64,000 nt of DNA from Amphimedon queenslandica. Its lineage: Eukaryota; Porifera; Demospongiae; Haplosclerida; Niphatidae. How positions within the stretch are numbered: position 1 is the stretch's first letter; each line of letters starts with the position of its first letter. A program made the position numbers and the translations under genes. The notes beneath the pieces were generated by a model that was not told the origin of the DNA, searched no databases, and saw only the letters and a list, made by a program, of their open reading frames with translations. Shown piece by piece: positions 10,385 through 22,429 of this stretch. The DNA is taken from NCBI RefSeq assembly GCF_000090795.2, contig NW_003546322.1:111745-175744 (forward strand). The letters are read 5' to 3'.

Positions 10385-11261
10385 GATGATATCCATTGGA
10401 GAATAATATACGAAATAGAGGGACTTGGATTATCAGCATTGGAGGTAGCAAAGAACCTACATGTTGATATTTCCATGGTTAAAAGAGTTTTGAAGAAGTT
10501 CAGGAGATCTTGTATTTTAAACAAGACACCTTACCCCAGTCAAGTGTCACCAAAACTCACTACCATACTCCAGTCTTACATGTTAGATGTTGTTATGACA
10601 AATCCTGGTATTTATTTACAAGATATCCAGGCTAAACTTCAAGAAGACTACTTAGTTTATATGGACTGTTCTACTATTTGTCGATTTTTACACAAGTCTG
10701 GTTTTAGTCATCCAAAGTTACAAAATAATTATACCTAAACAACATGAGAAATGTTAAGAGCAGTGTATTGCTCTGATATTTCATGTTACTCCCTGCAGTC
10801 TTTGATTTTCATTGATAAAACTGGAGGTGACAGGCGAGACATACTACGGGAAAAAGGTTACAGTATTTGAGGTAAACCAGCCAAATCTTGTTGTCAGAGG
10901 AGTAAGAGTATCAGTTATTGTTGCTATATCTGTCAATGTCCTTCTTGATCTCAAAATCTGTAGAGGTGTCACTAGTGACACTTTCTGTAAATTCATTCAA
11001 GAAGACCAGTCATTGCACCTTTTTTTCCTTAATCCACAGTTTGTCGTAACATTAGATAACTGCAGCATTCATCATACAGCTGATTTGATGGCAGAGCTAA
11101 AAAGGTATGGGTCATTGCTTCACTTTCTTCCTCCATAATCTCCCAGCTACAACCCTGTTAAGAATATTTTTGCCAAAGCTAAAAAGGCAATCAAACTATT
11201 CGGGGACTGCAATTTGTTGCTTGATATTCATGAAATATTTTACGAGGGTTTGGGAAAGTAA
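10385..11261 (+). pseudogene. Tc1/mariner (IS630-type) transposase, degenerate
   Basis: This is a cut-and-paste transposase inserting at TA. The N-terminal paired HTH is clear: ALEVAKNLHVDISMVKRVLK, then PGIYLQDIQAKL and STICRFLHKSGFSHPK. The DDE core follows: LIFIDKTGGDRRD (first Asp), VTLDNCSIHH (second Asp), then SPSYNPVKN, where the usual Glu of the NPIE box is Lys. The distance from the second Asp to that position is 34 residues, matching DD34E. It is broken by a stop at 10,736-10,738, a frame change near 10,880 and a stop after LLHFLPP at about 11,138. Loss of the third acidic residue means it could not be active even if read through. TIRs were not located. Confidence 0.8.
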
Positions 11262-11496
11262 CACCAGAGTATTGTAGAAACTCTATCCAACACTCATGTC
11301 TTTACAACTTACAGTAATGACACAATGTCAATTAAAATTAACGAAAATCAACTATACATGCACTATAATGTGCCATAACTCATAATTACTTCAACTTTCT
11401 TAGAGTTTCTAAAATTATGTCCTTTTGTTCATTATATTCCTTATCACTTAACACACCTCCTGTGTTAAGGGACTTGATCTGATGAAGCTGCTCAAT
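11262..11496. other. Spacer, no gene seen
   Basis: AT-rich sequence after the transposase end; probably the 3' part of the Tc1/mariner copy, but its terminal repeat was not found. Confidence 0.4.
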
Positions 11497-11556
11497 NNNN
11501 NNNNNNNNNNNNNNNNNNNNNNNNNNNNNNNNNNNNNNNNNNNNNNNNNNNNNNNN
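11497..11556. other. Assembly gap (60 N)
   Basis: Run of N; it truncates the 3' end of the minus-strand fragment at 11,557-12,060. Confidence 0.99.
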
Positions 11557-12513
11557 TTACTGCATTACAAAATTGGGGTAAGTCAGAAGGGTCATCAAAG
11601 CTTTCATGAAGGCCATTAACACACACTCTAGCCCATAAGCGTAGTAGTGGAACAGGATACTGATCTTTGTGCTTTCTTTGAAGATTTTTTAAAGCACTCT
11701 CAAAATCTTTCTTATTGCTTTGTTCCTCCTCTTCTGATGGTTTAGACTTTTTAGTACAAGGTCCTGCTGCTTCAGATGAATCATCATTTACTACACCATA
11801 ACACTACAAGACAATATCCTTCTTTTTGAAAAAAATTTCATACATCATGTCTAAATTTTCGTTCTGTAGGAGCAAGCATTTAGTAGAATTTTCAGAATAG
11901 CCAACAAAGAGAGCAGCTAAATCATTGGGTACCTTATCACCAAACTCTTCAATTAAATGGGCTTTCAGAACAGTAATAGATTTGAATCTATCATGGTAGT
12001 TATGAAGATGTGTAAGTAGGACTTCTATCTTCCTTTTGGGGTTATTATCTTAACCTTGTAAGAATACTCATCTTATAAAAGCAAAGTAATCACTAACAAT
12101 CTATACCATCCATGCACAAAACTATAACCCTGGGCAGAACTTAATCATTCATATTTATAATGTACTGTATGATGACTCACCAATTTCTGGCAGCTCTTTG
12201 AAAATTGTGTTGGAGTGGTGGCAGTGACAGTTGATCTACTGGCACACTATGGCTGCGACTGTGAGCCTAAAGTGTGGCTAGACTGGTGCTGACTAGCTCT
12301 AACCACATCAGTGGCTTGTGGCCGGACGGCAGACCAAGCCTGAGAGGGAGCTGCAGGAGCTGGATTAATGGCACAAGTTAAATTGTTAATCAGATTGTTA
12401 GCAGCTATCAAACAATTGCCACACTGAGCTATTGTAACGTTAAGAATTCCTCCCAAGAGTTGTAACAATGCTGTCACTTTAGGATTTATTTTGGTAATCA
12501 TGTGACCTATCAC
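11557..12513 (-). pseudogene. Fragment of uncharacterised repeat-family protein (LRLWARVCVNGLHESFDDP type)
   Basis: The main block (12,060-11,557, minus) reads DNNPKRKIEVLLTHLHNYHD, then LKAHLIEEFGDKVP. After an acidic/Lys-rich linker it reads LKNLQRKHKDQYPVPLLRLW and GLHESFDDPSDLPQF. Blocks of the form KH..QLRLWA....HxSxDxPP are known to me from uncharacterised, multi-copy cnidarian and sponge proteins. One in-frame stop lies in the linker (after KKKDIVL). A possible upstream exon lies at 12,513-12,247 (MIGHMITKINPKV, later Ala/Pro/Gln-rich), followed by a donor ATTG|gtgagt. The join I tried gives LPEIDNNPK, plausible but not proven. The right end runs into the assembly gap. Confidence 0.4.
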
Positions 12514-12559
12514 ATGACTTCACGAAACTATGATACGTCAAGATTCATACAATCTACTG

Positions 12560-15500
12560 TATTACCCTTCAGTGTCATAGTGTCTGTCATTGCATTATGA
12601 TTCTACTGAGTTTAATAAAATGTCCTGACAATGGAATTCATAATTGGGTAACTACTGCATGATACATCGTACCATTGGTACTTTCATTCTGTGACAATGC
12701 AAATAATAGTAATGAACATGTAGATAATTGTTTAATTGTATTCATGAATTAATTACTTTAATTTTGGAATTGTAAACTAATAAATGGTTACATTATGTCT
12801 GAAACAAAGTTTTAGTCAAAAATATTCAAAATATAAAATTTGGTTGCCACAACCTTTTAACATTGCTTTAGCACTAGCTAATAATTCTATTGCGAACTTC
12901 ATTGCTGTTTCTGGGACATATGATGTAAAACCTTGGAGTTTTCAACTAGAATCCTTCATCCCCACTTCCTTATTAAGTATGCAGAATGTATGTTTACCTG
13001 ACTATCTCTGTAGTTGTTCATTGAATGTTACTACTTTTTTTTCAAAAAAAGTAATTGTACATGCCTACCTGGTGATACCAGACAACAGTCAGAATTGCAC
13101 TGCTAACATACTTGAAAAAAATGATTGATCATTATGCAGCTTATGTATTGCTAAATCTCTGATGTTTGGAGTAGATCAAGTGAATGGACCTTTCCTCATA
13201 AACTGCTTTATATTGCATGCCTTTGCTGCACAGCAGTAGCAAATAACTATATTTGAAAATAATCTTTGGCAATTTAAATCAAAAAATAACATACAAAAAT
13301 GTATGGTACAACAATTCATTGGCACGTTTATGCTGCGTGTTGCTTACTGAAGGCCATTTGTAGAACAGTGCCAAATATTTCATTTCAACAATAATAATTA
13401 TAAAAAACAAAATAATTTAAAAGATAAGTTTTTAGTCTTGGTGCTGTCTTGATGCCTCTATCCTAAATCTACAGAAAGAAACATATCATGGGAAGTATGT
13501 ACTGGAGCTTACTTGAATTATGTAAGACTCATGTGATGACATCAGTAGTATCATGGTCTGCTGCAAGATAGAGGTACATTGCAAGACTGAGGCACTAAAG
13601 AAAGAGAAAAGGGTAGGACAAGAGGTGCATAGCAATGAATTGTAACGGTAATTCAAATTTATTGCAAAAGTAATGATTTTCAGTAATGGTAATGGCTGTG
13701 ATAACTTGTTTATTTGAGACATAGTGGCAATCGCGTTCATGCTTATGTATTTGTACCTGTGCTTTACGCAATTAGTGAGTCAGTGTCATACATGTAGGCC
13801 TGAGACAATTACCATTACAATTACGCAGGAATCCTTTGACTTAAATACATGTACATTACATATCACTTACCATCATAATGCTTCAGCCAATGCAACACAG
13901 CATTAATGTTACTTTGTGGACATATCCTAAATAATTAAATGTACATGGATTCAATAAGGTACTATACTCCCTCTCACTCTCAGTACATGCACTGTACACA
14001 AGAGCACTACAGTGTGCATTGTCTCTAACTGTTAAAATTTATTTAGCATTTGGGTGACATTCCTGTTCCCACATTGCAGGAAATGACAATGTCTCTGATA
14101 TACAAATGTAGTATAAAATAATAATAATAAAAATAATAAGAATGATGTTTGTATACATTACTTTATGTGTATGGTATTTACAGTTGCTTACTGATACCAA
14201 AACTGTGGTAACACACAGACGTGAGAGACCTAGCAAAGGAACAAGACAAAGCAAAAGTTATACATATGCGTATGAGTATATGAGTAGGAGAGAAAACATA
14301 CGAGAGAAAGGAGACACAGGTGCACAAGCAAGGGCGTAGGGAGAAAAAAAGGAAGGGGTAGGCTATGAGTAGAGAAGGGCGCGTGAAGCGCGTCGCCGAT
14401 TTGGCCACGCCCACTTTTACAGCCGCGAAATGGGCATGTTCTCGCAATATGAAGTTTCATTTACTCTAATATCTATGGTTCTTGCAAGTGCTTCACACTC
14501 AGACTCAGATGAGGACTCAGGCAAGACTCAAGGCAGCAGCACAATCAACAAAATCATCATTCACAAGATCATCATCTTCAATCTCCTCATGCTCATCTTC
14601 AGTACAAATAGTCTATATGGCTGGAGTTGACTACTAATATACTCAACTAAATTTTGCATAAAAAATCACAAAGCTTTTGTTTCTTTGCAGCTGACATTGT
14701 GATGGCTTGATGGCTTCACTTAAAGTTAACTTCTTATAATTGTATTAAGCTAGCTAATTAATTAAGTTAATTATGTAAAGACTCCACCTTAATAAATTAT
14801 AATAATTGTGGCTGTTTTTCTTTTCTTTCTACTGTCTCTGTTTGCCTGTGTCAAAAGTGACTGAGTTAGTAACTGCCAGTTGAGACAGCTACCCTAAACT
14901 TCTATAATCTTTGGTCATAAGAGACTAAGGCAGAAACTCAATATAGGTAAACTACTAAACTTCAATTCTGACTTCTGAACTTCAGGGTAGGCTATAGCCT
15001 ACCCTAGCCTAATGCTAGCTACGCCCTTGTGCACAAGGACTGGAGTCAAGGAACACAAACATGAGAAGACAGAAATATGCAGTACCTATTAACAAAACAT
15101 ACATGCATTAGGAAAGAGAAGAACTGTTTATTATAAACTTATATGGCATTGCAAATAGTTAGAGTCTGGGTTCCCAACGAGATTTAGCATAGTACTGATA
15201 CAGCTCATGTCAATTAATGGATTGCCAAGTAGCTAAAAAATTTAGCCCAAAACCCTGTACAATATACAGGAACACTGATCACAATATAATCAAAAATGAT
15301 AACAAGAGAATATTTTTATTTAATTATGTTTTCTGATACACATACATGTACTTACGTTCCTTTAGAAATTTTGAGCTGATGACATTCAAAATTATATTTT
15401 TGAATAAAATTTTGAAGTTATTGCAAATGTCATGTACTACACTATTGTGCTAGTCGGCACATGTAGCTTATGTTGTTCCACTTACTTAGCATACTTTGTG

Positions 15501-16250
15501 GTAAACCCTGTTTAGACTACAAAATTGACAACTGTGGAACCTCAAGGACATGTGTATTTTATTTCAAGCCTGAGACAATTCAAAAAACTTCATCTTGTTT
15601 ACAATTATAATTACTACGATAGACAAGGCCCTTTGGGAGTACAATTGCAAGGACAATCTATGCACTGCCAAATGACATGCAATACAAAAGCAAATATTTA
15701 TTTTATATTGTTGTGATACACACTACATTGTATCACAACACTGTAAAAACAAACTAACATTTTTGAAGTTTTGCTACTCAATGAATATTAATTGGCAAGG
15801 CCTAAATATTATTCTCTGCTAAAAATTCCCTTTATACTGGTACGACAATATAGGCAAAGCTATACTGATACAGGTACAATTACTCTGTATAAGATCCAAG
15901 TAATATCACAATTACTGTAGTGGTGTCAGAACATTAAGACGTTTGCCAGGATCTCGTAAAAAGTCATTAGGGTTTCTGCATGTAGATAAACTATTAAGCA
16001 TGGCAGTTCATCCCATAATGGTTTGACAATTCAAAAATTAATGTAATTGAATCATGAATACAATTAAACAATCATCTACATGTACATTACTATTACTTGC
16101 ATTACCACAGAATGAAAGTGCCAATGGTACGATTCAGTATTGTACCATGCAGAATTTACCCAAATATGAATCCCAATGTCAGGAAGCTTTATTAAACTCA
16201 GTAGAATCATTATATTATGCAATGACAGACTAAAATCATTACGCAATGAC
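12560..16250 (+). mobile_element. Large unclassified TIR element, copy 1
   Basis: About 190 bp at 12,570-12,770 recur inverted at about 16,020-16,250; shared strings include GATTCTACTGAGTT and CTGACATTGG-like blocks. The ends are near GTGTCTGTCATTGC. The interior (12,790-16,000) is repeated in inverted orientation in copy 2. The element is about 3.0 kb once the 701-bp hAT insertion (14,329-15,029) is removed. Open frames are short; one at 12,784-13,128 (114 codons, starting MVTLCLKQSFSQKYS) is the best but resembles nothing I know and is not conserved as coding in copy 2. It is probably non-autonomous. Confidence 0.6.
14329..15029. mobile_element. Non-autonomous hAT element, 701 bp, with 8-bp duplication
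   Basis: The ends are CAAGGGCGTAG and CTACGCCCTTG. They are flanked by a perfect 8-bp duplication TGCACAAG at 14,321-14,328 and 15,030-15,037, diagnostic of hAT. The corresponding site in element copy 2 (near 17,890) lacks the insertion, giving an empty-site comparison. No transposase was seen. The interior includes a GC-rich AGGGCGCGTGAAGCGCG stretch near 14,375. Confidence 0.9.
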
Positions 16251-16494
16251 AGACACTGTGCAATATCTCAGGACAACTGGCTGTTTAATAAATGCGAAGC
16301 TGGTGGGAATAATTGTGCTATTCAAATTGGTACCTATTTATTATTCTCAAACTTTTGCTAGCATAATTGGGCAAGGTGTAACGACGGTCTGCTGCAGGCA
16401 CCTCCTGATATAGTGACACTCACACAGCTCACAGGCTTATGTCAACTCATTTACATTTGTTAGTTTAGTCGTAGGTAACTAGATATCACCCTTT
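16251..16494. other. Spacer between two inverted element copies
   Basis: About 245 bp separates the facing TIRs. The segment 16,387-16,440 (GCACCTCCTGATATAGTGAC and neighbours) has a diverged direct copy at 10,148-10,200, so the spacer is itself repetitive. Confidence 0.5.
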
Positions 16495-19252
16495 AGTTAC
16501 ATACTGTGTCATTGCATAATGATTCTACTGAGTTCAATAAAATTGCCTGACATTGGCATTCATATTGGGGTTACTGTATACATACTGCATCATACCATTG
16601 GCACTTTTATTTTTGTGGTGATGCAAATAATAGTAATGTACATGTAGATGATTGTTTAATTGTATTCATAAATTAATTACATTAATTCTTCAATAGTCAA
16701 ACCCATTGTGGCATGTATTGCCTTCCTTAATACAGAGCGGGGTCTATCTACTGTAGAAATCCTATTGACTTTTTATGAGATCCTTGGCAAACATGTTATT
16801 GTTTTGACCCCAGTACTGTATTTGTGATAATGCTTGGGTCTGATGCAGTGTAACTGTACCTGTATCAGTATAGCTTTGCCTATACTCTCGTTCCTGTATA
16901 AAGGGAGTTTAAGCAGAGAAAAGTATTAGGCCTTGCCAATTTATGTTCATTGAGTAGCAACACTTAAAAAATGTAAGTTTTCTTTTACAGTGTTTTGATG
17001 CACACATGTACTATGAGTTTTTGTATTGTATGTCAATTAGCAGTGCATAGGAATGTGATTTCAATTGTATTCCCAAAGTGCCTTGTCTATGGTAGAAATT
17101 ATAATTGTAAACAAGATGAAGTTTTTTGCGTAAACATGAATTCTCTGAGGCTTGATATACAAAACACGTATGTCATTGAGGTTCTACAGTTGTCAATCAT
17201 GTAGTCTTAACTGGGTTTCCTACAAAGTATGCTAAGTAAGTTTTGTGAGCCAACAAGCATCACAGTACAGTACATAACATTTGCAATAACTTTGAATATT
17301 TATTACAAAATACAATTTCGAATGGAATCAGCTCAATTTCTATGCAACATAAGTACATGTATGTATGTCAGAAAACATTGTAAATTTGATATAATTCCCT
17401 GTTTGTATTTTTGATGAAATGTTAATGTAATGTAATAGAGAAGATTGAAAGTACAGTACTCAAATTTCCCTCTGTACTATAATACTACAATGTTTTGCTC
17501 AACACTTGAGCAAATTTTAAAATTGTTAAAAATGCAACTTTTATCTGAATTGGCTCAACTTCTCCATACAACAAAAGTACATTACATACATCAGAAAACA
17601 TAATAAAATTTGAAAAATTCTCTCCTTGTCCTTTTTGATCAAATCTGATCAGTGTCCCTGCACAGGGTGTTTGGCTCAATTTTTCAGCAACTTTATGATC
17701 TATTAATTGACAAGAAGCTGTATCAGCACTATGCTAAATCTTGTGAGGAACCCTGACTGTACGTATTTGCAATGCTATATAGGTTCATAAGAAACAGTTC
17801 TTCTCTTTTCCAGTGCATGTATGTTTTGTGAATAGGTACTGCATATTTCTGTCTTCTCATGTTTGTGTTCTCGGAATCCTGTCTTAGGGCATCTTTGTCT
17901 CCTTTCTCTCCTTATACACATGTACCCCATATGTCTACCTTTTGATCTTTCTCGTTCCTTTGCTAGGTCTCTGACACGTCCTCTATGTGTTAACACAGTT
18001 TTAGTATCGGTGAGCAACTGTAAATTACCATACACATATATTAACATATACAAACATTGTTGTTGTTATTATTATTATTTATAGTGCATTGGTATGTCAC
18101 AGACATTGTCATTTGCTGCAATGAGGGAACAGGAATGCAAAAAATTGTAACAGTAAGAAACAATGCACGCTATAGTGCTCTTGTGTACAGTGCATGTGAG
18201 AGGGAGTATAGTGTCTTATTGAATACATGTACATTTAATTATTTAGGGTATGTCCAACAAAGTAAAATTAATGCTGTGTTGCATTGGCTGAAGCATAATG
18301 ATGGTAAGTGATGTGTAATGTAAATGTATTTAAGTCAATGGATTCCTGGGTAATGGTAATGGTAATTGTCACAGGCCTACATATATGATACTGACTCAAT
18401 AATTGAGTAAAGTACAAGTACAAATACATGTGCATGAATGCCATTGCCAGTGTCACAAATAAACAAGTTATCACAGCCATTACCATTACTGAAAATCATT
18501 ACTTTTGTAATAAATTTGAATTACCATTACAATTCATTGCTATGCACCTCTCTTTCTTCGTACCCTTTTTTATTCTTTAGTGCCTCAATCTTGCAATGTA
18601 CCTCTATATTGCAATAGACCAAGATAGTACTGATGTCATCACATAATGAGTCTTACATAATTGAAGTAAGCTCCAGTACATATTTCCCTTATTATGTTTT
18701 TTTTCTGTGGTTTTAGGACAAAGGCATCAAGACAACACTAAGACTAAAAACTTATCTATTAAATGATTTTGATTTTATAATTATTATTGTTCAAATGAAA
18801 TATGTGGCACTGTGCAGCAACTGACATTCAGTAAGCAACACGCGGCATAAAAGTGCAAATGAATTGTTGAACCATACATTGTTGTATTGTTGAATATTAC
18901 TTTTTGATTTAAATTGCCAAAAAAATTTTTACATATAGTTATTTGCTACTGCAATGCAGCGAAGGCATGCAGTATGAAGCAGTTCATGAGGCAAGGTTCT
19001 TTCACTTGATCCACTCCAAAGATCAGTGATTTAGCAATACATAAGTTGAATAATGATCAATGATTTTTTTAAGTGCCGTATTTTACCGTATAAATGCCTG
19101 TTCCAAATAAACGCCTGAGCTCACAGAGGGTAAACCTAAGAAAATAAACACCTGATTTCAATGAAACGCCTGACCCTGTATTAATGCCTGGGCATGGCAT
19201 CAAACACCCACATGATACACCCATCCACGTGTTGATATTGCAGTAGAGAAGC

Positions 19253-20300
19253 ATGGCAAGTAAAGCGAAGGAAATGCATAGATCTTCCTTTAGGTTGAGG
19301 CCATTGAAGCTGCAGAGAAAAAATTAAAAGAAGCAGATGCCAGGGGGTTTGATGATGACCCTAAACAAATAAGGGAATGTTGCAAACAGAAGGAAAAGCT
19401 ACTCGAGCAACAAAAGACTGGGCAATTGACAAAAAGATCAGCTGGAGGTGGACAAAAAGCTCGATATGAAGATATTGAGGAGTAATTGTTCAGTGGGATA
19501 ACAGATTTGAGAGAAAGAGACCTACGTGTGTCCCAAAGAATGATTGTAGTTCAAGCTAAAAAATTGTGTACAAAAAATCTCACAGCTGCTCATTTTAAAA
19601 CCAGTACTGGCTGGCTTCGACCATTTATAAAGACATGGCCTATCACTTCGATATAATACCACAGTTTGCCAAGCAACACCAGCAGACTCCATTACAAAAC
19701 TGGTTAGCTTTATCATTGATTTCAGAAAGCTCTGACGTAATAACAAGTATCCTAAAGAATGCACATATGCAATGGATGAAACTGATAATCTTACAAAAAT
19801 TATGGCCCAGCTGTCATTTAGAAAACGTCTTCTCATCTGGCTTGCTTACCAGTGTCATACTAATGCAGCTACGATGGTAGAGCTTGATTGGTTGAAACTT
19901 GATACTGTAAGGATGTACAAAGTCTATTCAGGAAGCCGACACTGCTTGGAATGCATGTTTTAAGGCTCATATGTAAAGTCAACATGATGTATGGTTAGCT
20001 GAACCAAGCGCTCATCAATATACCAGAGGTGTTAATCTTAAACCACCAAGTTGTACTCTGGTCTGTCAATGGGTCAAGTCTGCCTGGGACGCTGTCCCTA
20101 TTGAAACTGTGAAGAAATCATTCCTTTCTTGCGCCATAAACATGCCATTAGATAGGAAGGAGGATGACAAGGTACATTGCTTCAAACCCAGTCAGCCATG
20201 TCATGGTGGAAGAGATAAACTGCAAAAGGAAATTGATTGCTTTCTCAATTACAATGGTGAAACTGAAGAAGACCCATTTGCTTCAGATGAAAATGAATAG
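19253..20300 (+). pseudogene. pogo/Tigger transposase, internally deleted
   Basis: The order follows the family. A start MASKAKEM leads into an HTH with EAIEAAEKKLKEADARGF and IRECCKQKEKL. The CENP-B-type segment has SAGGGQKARYEDIEE, RVSQRMIVVQAKKL and FKTSTGWL. The start of the DDE domain is ECTYAMDETD, carrying the first catalytic Asp. Between this and KRLLIWLAYQCHTNAATMVE a large part of the catalytic core is missing, and the second Asp of the usual WDAY..H box is Leu here. The C-terminal part is well kept: IQEADTAWNACFKAHM, HQYTRGVNLKPPSCTLVCQW and ETVKKSFLSCAINMPLD, then an acidic tail ending DPFASDENE. Stops and frame changes are scattered through 19,480-20,000. It is non-functional, but the family call is fir because the PPS..LVCQWV and VKKSFLSC boxes are distinctive. 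Confidence 0.8.
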
Positions 20301-20467
20301 GAAACAGAAAATAATGAAATGCTAATAGACGATTGTGATGACGACGGACGTAAAGAAACTAGGGACGATGATGATTAAACAGGAGATGATACAAAATAAA
20401 TACTGCACTATTATCACTTAACATTGATTTCATTTCTTTATTATTGATTTTTTAGTTATAATTTACA

Positions 20468-20818
20468 TTACATCTTAAATAATATTGTATAATCAATAAT
20501 TACAATAAAAATAAATGTGTATATACAAGAAATTCCAAGCCAAGCCCAAGCTTTCTTCTTCAAGTAATCACACTCTATTTTACCTTGGTGACTCAGATAG
20601 AATGATGAAACTCGAGAGGAGCGTGGTAAATGTCCTACAATTTTATTGTCTTTCTTCACAAATACCGCATACTTGTCCTGTTCGTTACCGTGTTCTGGCT
20701 CCACTAAAAACTCCTCAGCAAGCACAGGGATCCAGATTGACTTATAAACATGATGTCTTCTAGCAACACTGTCAACATGCAACTCGGCAGCCGTTTTTTT
20801 AATTAAGGGGTGTGGCAA
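20468..20818 (-). CDS. HIRAN-like domain ORF inside the pogo element
   Basis: This is a minus-strand frame of 116 codons starting at MPHPLIKKTAAELHV, within 130 bp of the transposon's right end. Residues about 20-90 match the HIRAN pattern: VYKSIWIPVLAEEF, then EHGNEQDKYAVFVKKDN, VGHLPRSSR, and GKIECDY. HIRAN domains (HLTF/Rad5 type) bind DNA ends, notably free 3'-OH ends. The last 25 residues (from about WAWLGISCIYTF) look frayed and hydrophobic, so the true end may have been lost. It is convergent with the transposase. It could be a second gene of the element or captured host sequence; standalone HIRAN-like proteins are multi-copy in sponges and cnidarians as far as I recall. Confidence 0.55.
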   Translation of the reverse strand: MPHPLIKKTAAELHVDSVARRHHVYKSIWIPVLAEEFLVEPEHGNEQDKYAVFVKKDNKIVGHLPRSSRVSSFYLSHQGKIECDYLKKKAWAWLGISCIYTFIFIVIIDYTILFKM

Positions 20819-21461
20819 TGTTTACTCTACACATGGATCTCATTAATAAATGCCTGAGCTCAAATAAACGCCTAGCTTGAAGAAGCACCTAGGAAAGAGG
20901 TCCTTGAAAATAATAAATGTCCTGGGGTCTAGATGGTAAAATACGGTATGTTATCAGTGCAATTCTGACTGTTGTCTGGTATTAGCAGGTAGGCATGCAC
21001 AATTACTTGTTTTGAAGAATAAAAGTAGTAATACTGAATGAACAACTACAGAGATAATCAGCTAAATATACTTTCTGCATACTTAATGAGGGGGTGAGGC
21101 GAAAGGTTTCTATCTAAAAACTCCAAGGTTTTACATTAGAAGTCCCAGAACGAGCAATGAAGTTCATAATGGTCCGTGTATATTCCCGCCATGTAATTTG
21201 TGCATTTTGAAAATTAATCAAAAATCTAAAGATGAACACTCAAATTAGTACTTGAATGGTTAACCGGAAATATGTCTCTTCCAATAAACCAATCATAGTT
21301 CTTAATAATTTACTATTATTGAAAATTAATTTTTTATTTTTTCTTGATTGAACCATCTATGATTCAACAGTGAATGTAAAAATGCAAAATGTATAATGCT
21401 AGGTTTTTTATTGAAGGACAAGACCTTATAGAAGTTTATACCTACTACAGATTAAGTTTAA

Positions 21462-21704
21462 ATGGAGGGCTTCTTGGAACACATGAAACTTGAGGGCACA
21501 GTTTGTAAGTTAATAGTAGAAAAGTGTTGGAGTCTTTGTCAAGTCTGCCATCACCTCCAGCAGCTCTATCCTCATGTTAGAGGGCTCAGTTTAAGAACTA
21601 TTGAAAGGTTTTGTCAAGATAAAGCTATCTGTTGTACCAGTAGGCTGGATGAAGCAGTTGTTGATGATGTGTGTGCCTGGAACAATCGTTCAGTACCTGG
21701 TTAG
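21462..21704 (+). pseudogene. N-terminal HTH block of an integrase-core transposon protein
   Basis: The open frame begins MEGFLEHMKLEGTVCKLIVE and contains HLQQLYPHVRGLSLRTIERF, then ends at a donor-like G|GTTAGT. The pattern YP..RG.S.R++.RFC is the N-terminal part of large multi-copy proteins of fishes, cnidarians and sponges with a downstream DDE/integrase-core domain. That core was not found in the next 1.5 kb, so only the first exon survives. This is a family-level match from memory, not a database hit. Confidence 0.5.
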
Positions 21705-22429
21705 TATCATTAGCTAACATTTGTATAATAAGATTCTTATGCATCTAATATTAAGATTGCATTGTATGTCAGTAATTATTATTGTTGTTTGTTTTGGGCA
21801 GAATTTGTTACGTTATTAGTTGAATAATTTATAAATAAAGGAATTCCAGATCAAAGAATGCATCTAAATGAAGCACTATGGTGCAATAGACTCGCCTGCT
21901 GGAATTCACCTGAGTGATATGTATTACTTGTACTGTGATATTTTAAGCAATATGGAAAAAAGTATTATTATTGACTGCATAGTTATAATGATAATTAAAA
22001 TAAGCTATGGGTGTGGTCAACAACTAACTAAATCATGGCACATGGGTAGGAGAAAGAAGAAAAGCTGAAATTTATTTTAGCATCTGAAGCTCTATTCCAA
22101 GAAAGAGTTGGCTTAGAAATTTTTTTTAGATATTTAAAAGAGACTGAGAGTTTGTTGCTCCTGCTTTCCCCAGTGCCGCCTGAAAAATTCTCAAAGAGGC
22201 TAAATCAAAAAATTTGAGCAACTGTAACTCACAAACAACGAAGTTAGGACAAAATTGTTCTTTTTGTGTTTTGTTAGATAGTATTTTCTATCTCTGAAGC
22301 AAATCTCAGCCCTGTAGAGTGAAACACGAGCTCTCACCTGAAGAGAGGTCCCCTGGTTTAGCAGTTCATAGCTTTTGGTGCCATGGGATGCTACAAGAGC
22401 ATAACTACATCAAAGAAAGCAGCGTTATC
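21705..22429. other. No supported gene
   Basis: AT-rich sequence; a short frame at 22,384-22,500 (MGCYKSITTSKKAAL) has no recognised relatives. Confidence 0.4.

Larger units (their letters stand above)
19076..20946 (+). mobile_element. pogo/Tigger-type DNA transposon, 1.87 kb
   Basis: The ends are CCGTATTTTACC and GGTAAAATACGG. The insertion breaks copy 2 of the large TIR element: the sequence either side (AAG..TATGTTATCAG) is continuous in copy 1 (near 13,095-13,110). TA follows the right end and TG precedes the left end, consistent with a TA duplication with one later change. Sub-terminal AATAAACGCCTG-like motifs repeat near both ends. It encodes a broken pogo transposase on the plus strand and an antisense HIRAN ORF. 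Confidence 0.85.
16495..21250 (-). mobile_element. Large unclassified TIR element, copy 2 (opposite orientation)
   Basis: Positions 16,500-16,690 match the copy-1 left TIR directly, and 16,700-19,075 plus 20,947-about 21,250 match the copy-1 interior in reverse complement. For example 18,640-18,680 pairs with 13,490-13,530, and 20,950-21,165 pairs with 12,900-13,115. The distal TIR expected near 21,300 was not found, so this copy is truncated. It is split by the pogo element at 19,076-20,946. Confidence 0.6.

Noticed and set aside
14178-14460. Minus-strand Phe/Ser/Leu-rich ORFs in element copy 1
   Set aside because: They overlap the hAT boundary and are not kept as frames in the inverted copy 2; probably chance.
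12570-16690. The three about 190-bp copies as LTRs of a retrotransposon
   Set aside because: The pair bounding copy 1 is inverted, not direct, and there is no TG/CA structure or pol sequence between them.
13486-18486. The matching small ORFs at 13,486-13,740 (minus) and 18,268-18,486 (minus) as a conserved gene
   Set aside because: They lie in inverted copies, so the same strand reading is not homologous, and frames are not maintained in the true homologous orientation.
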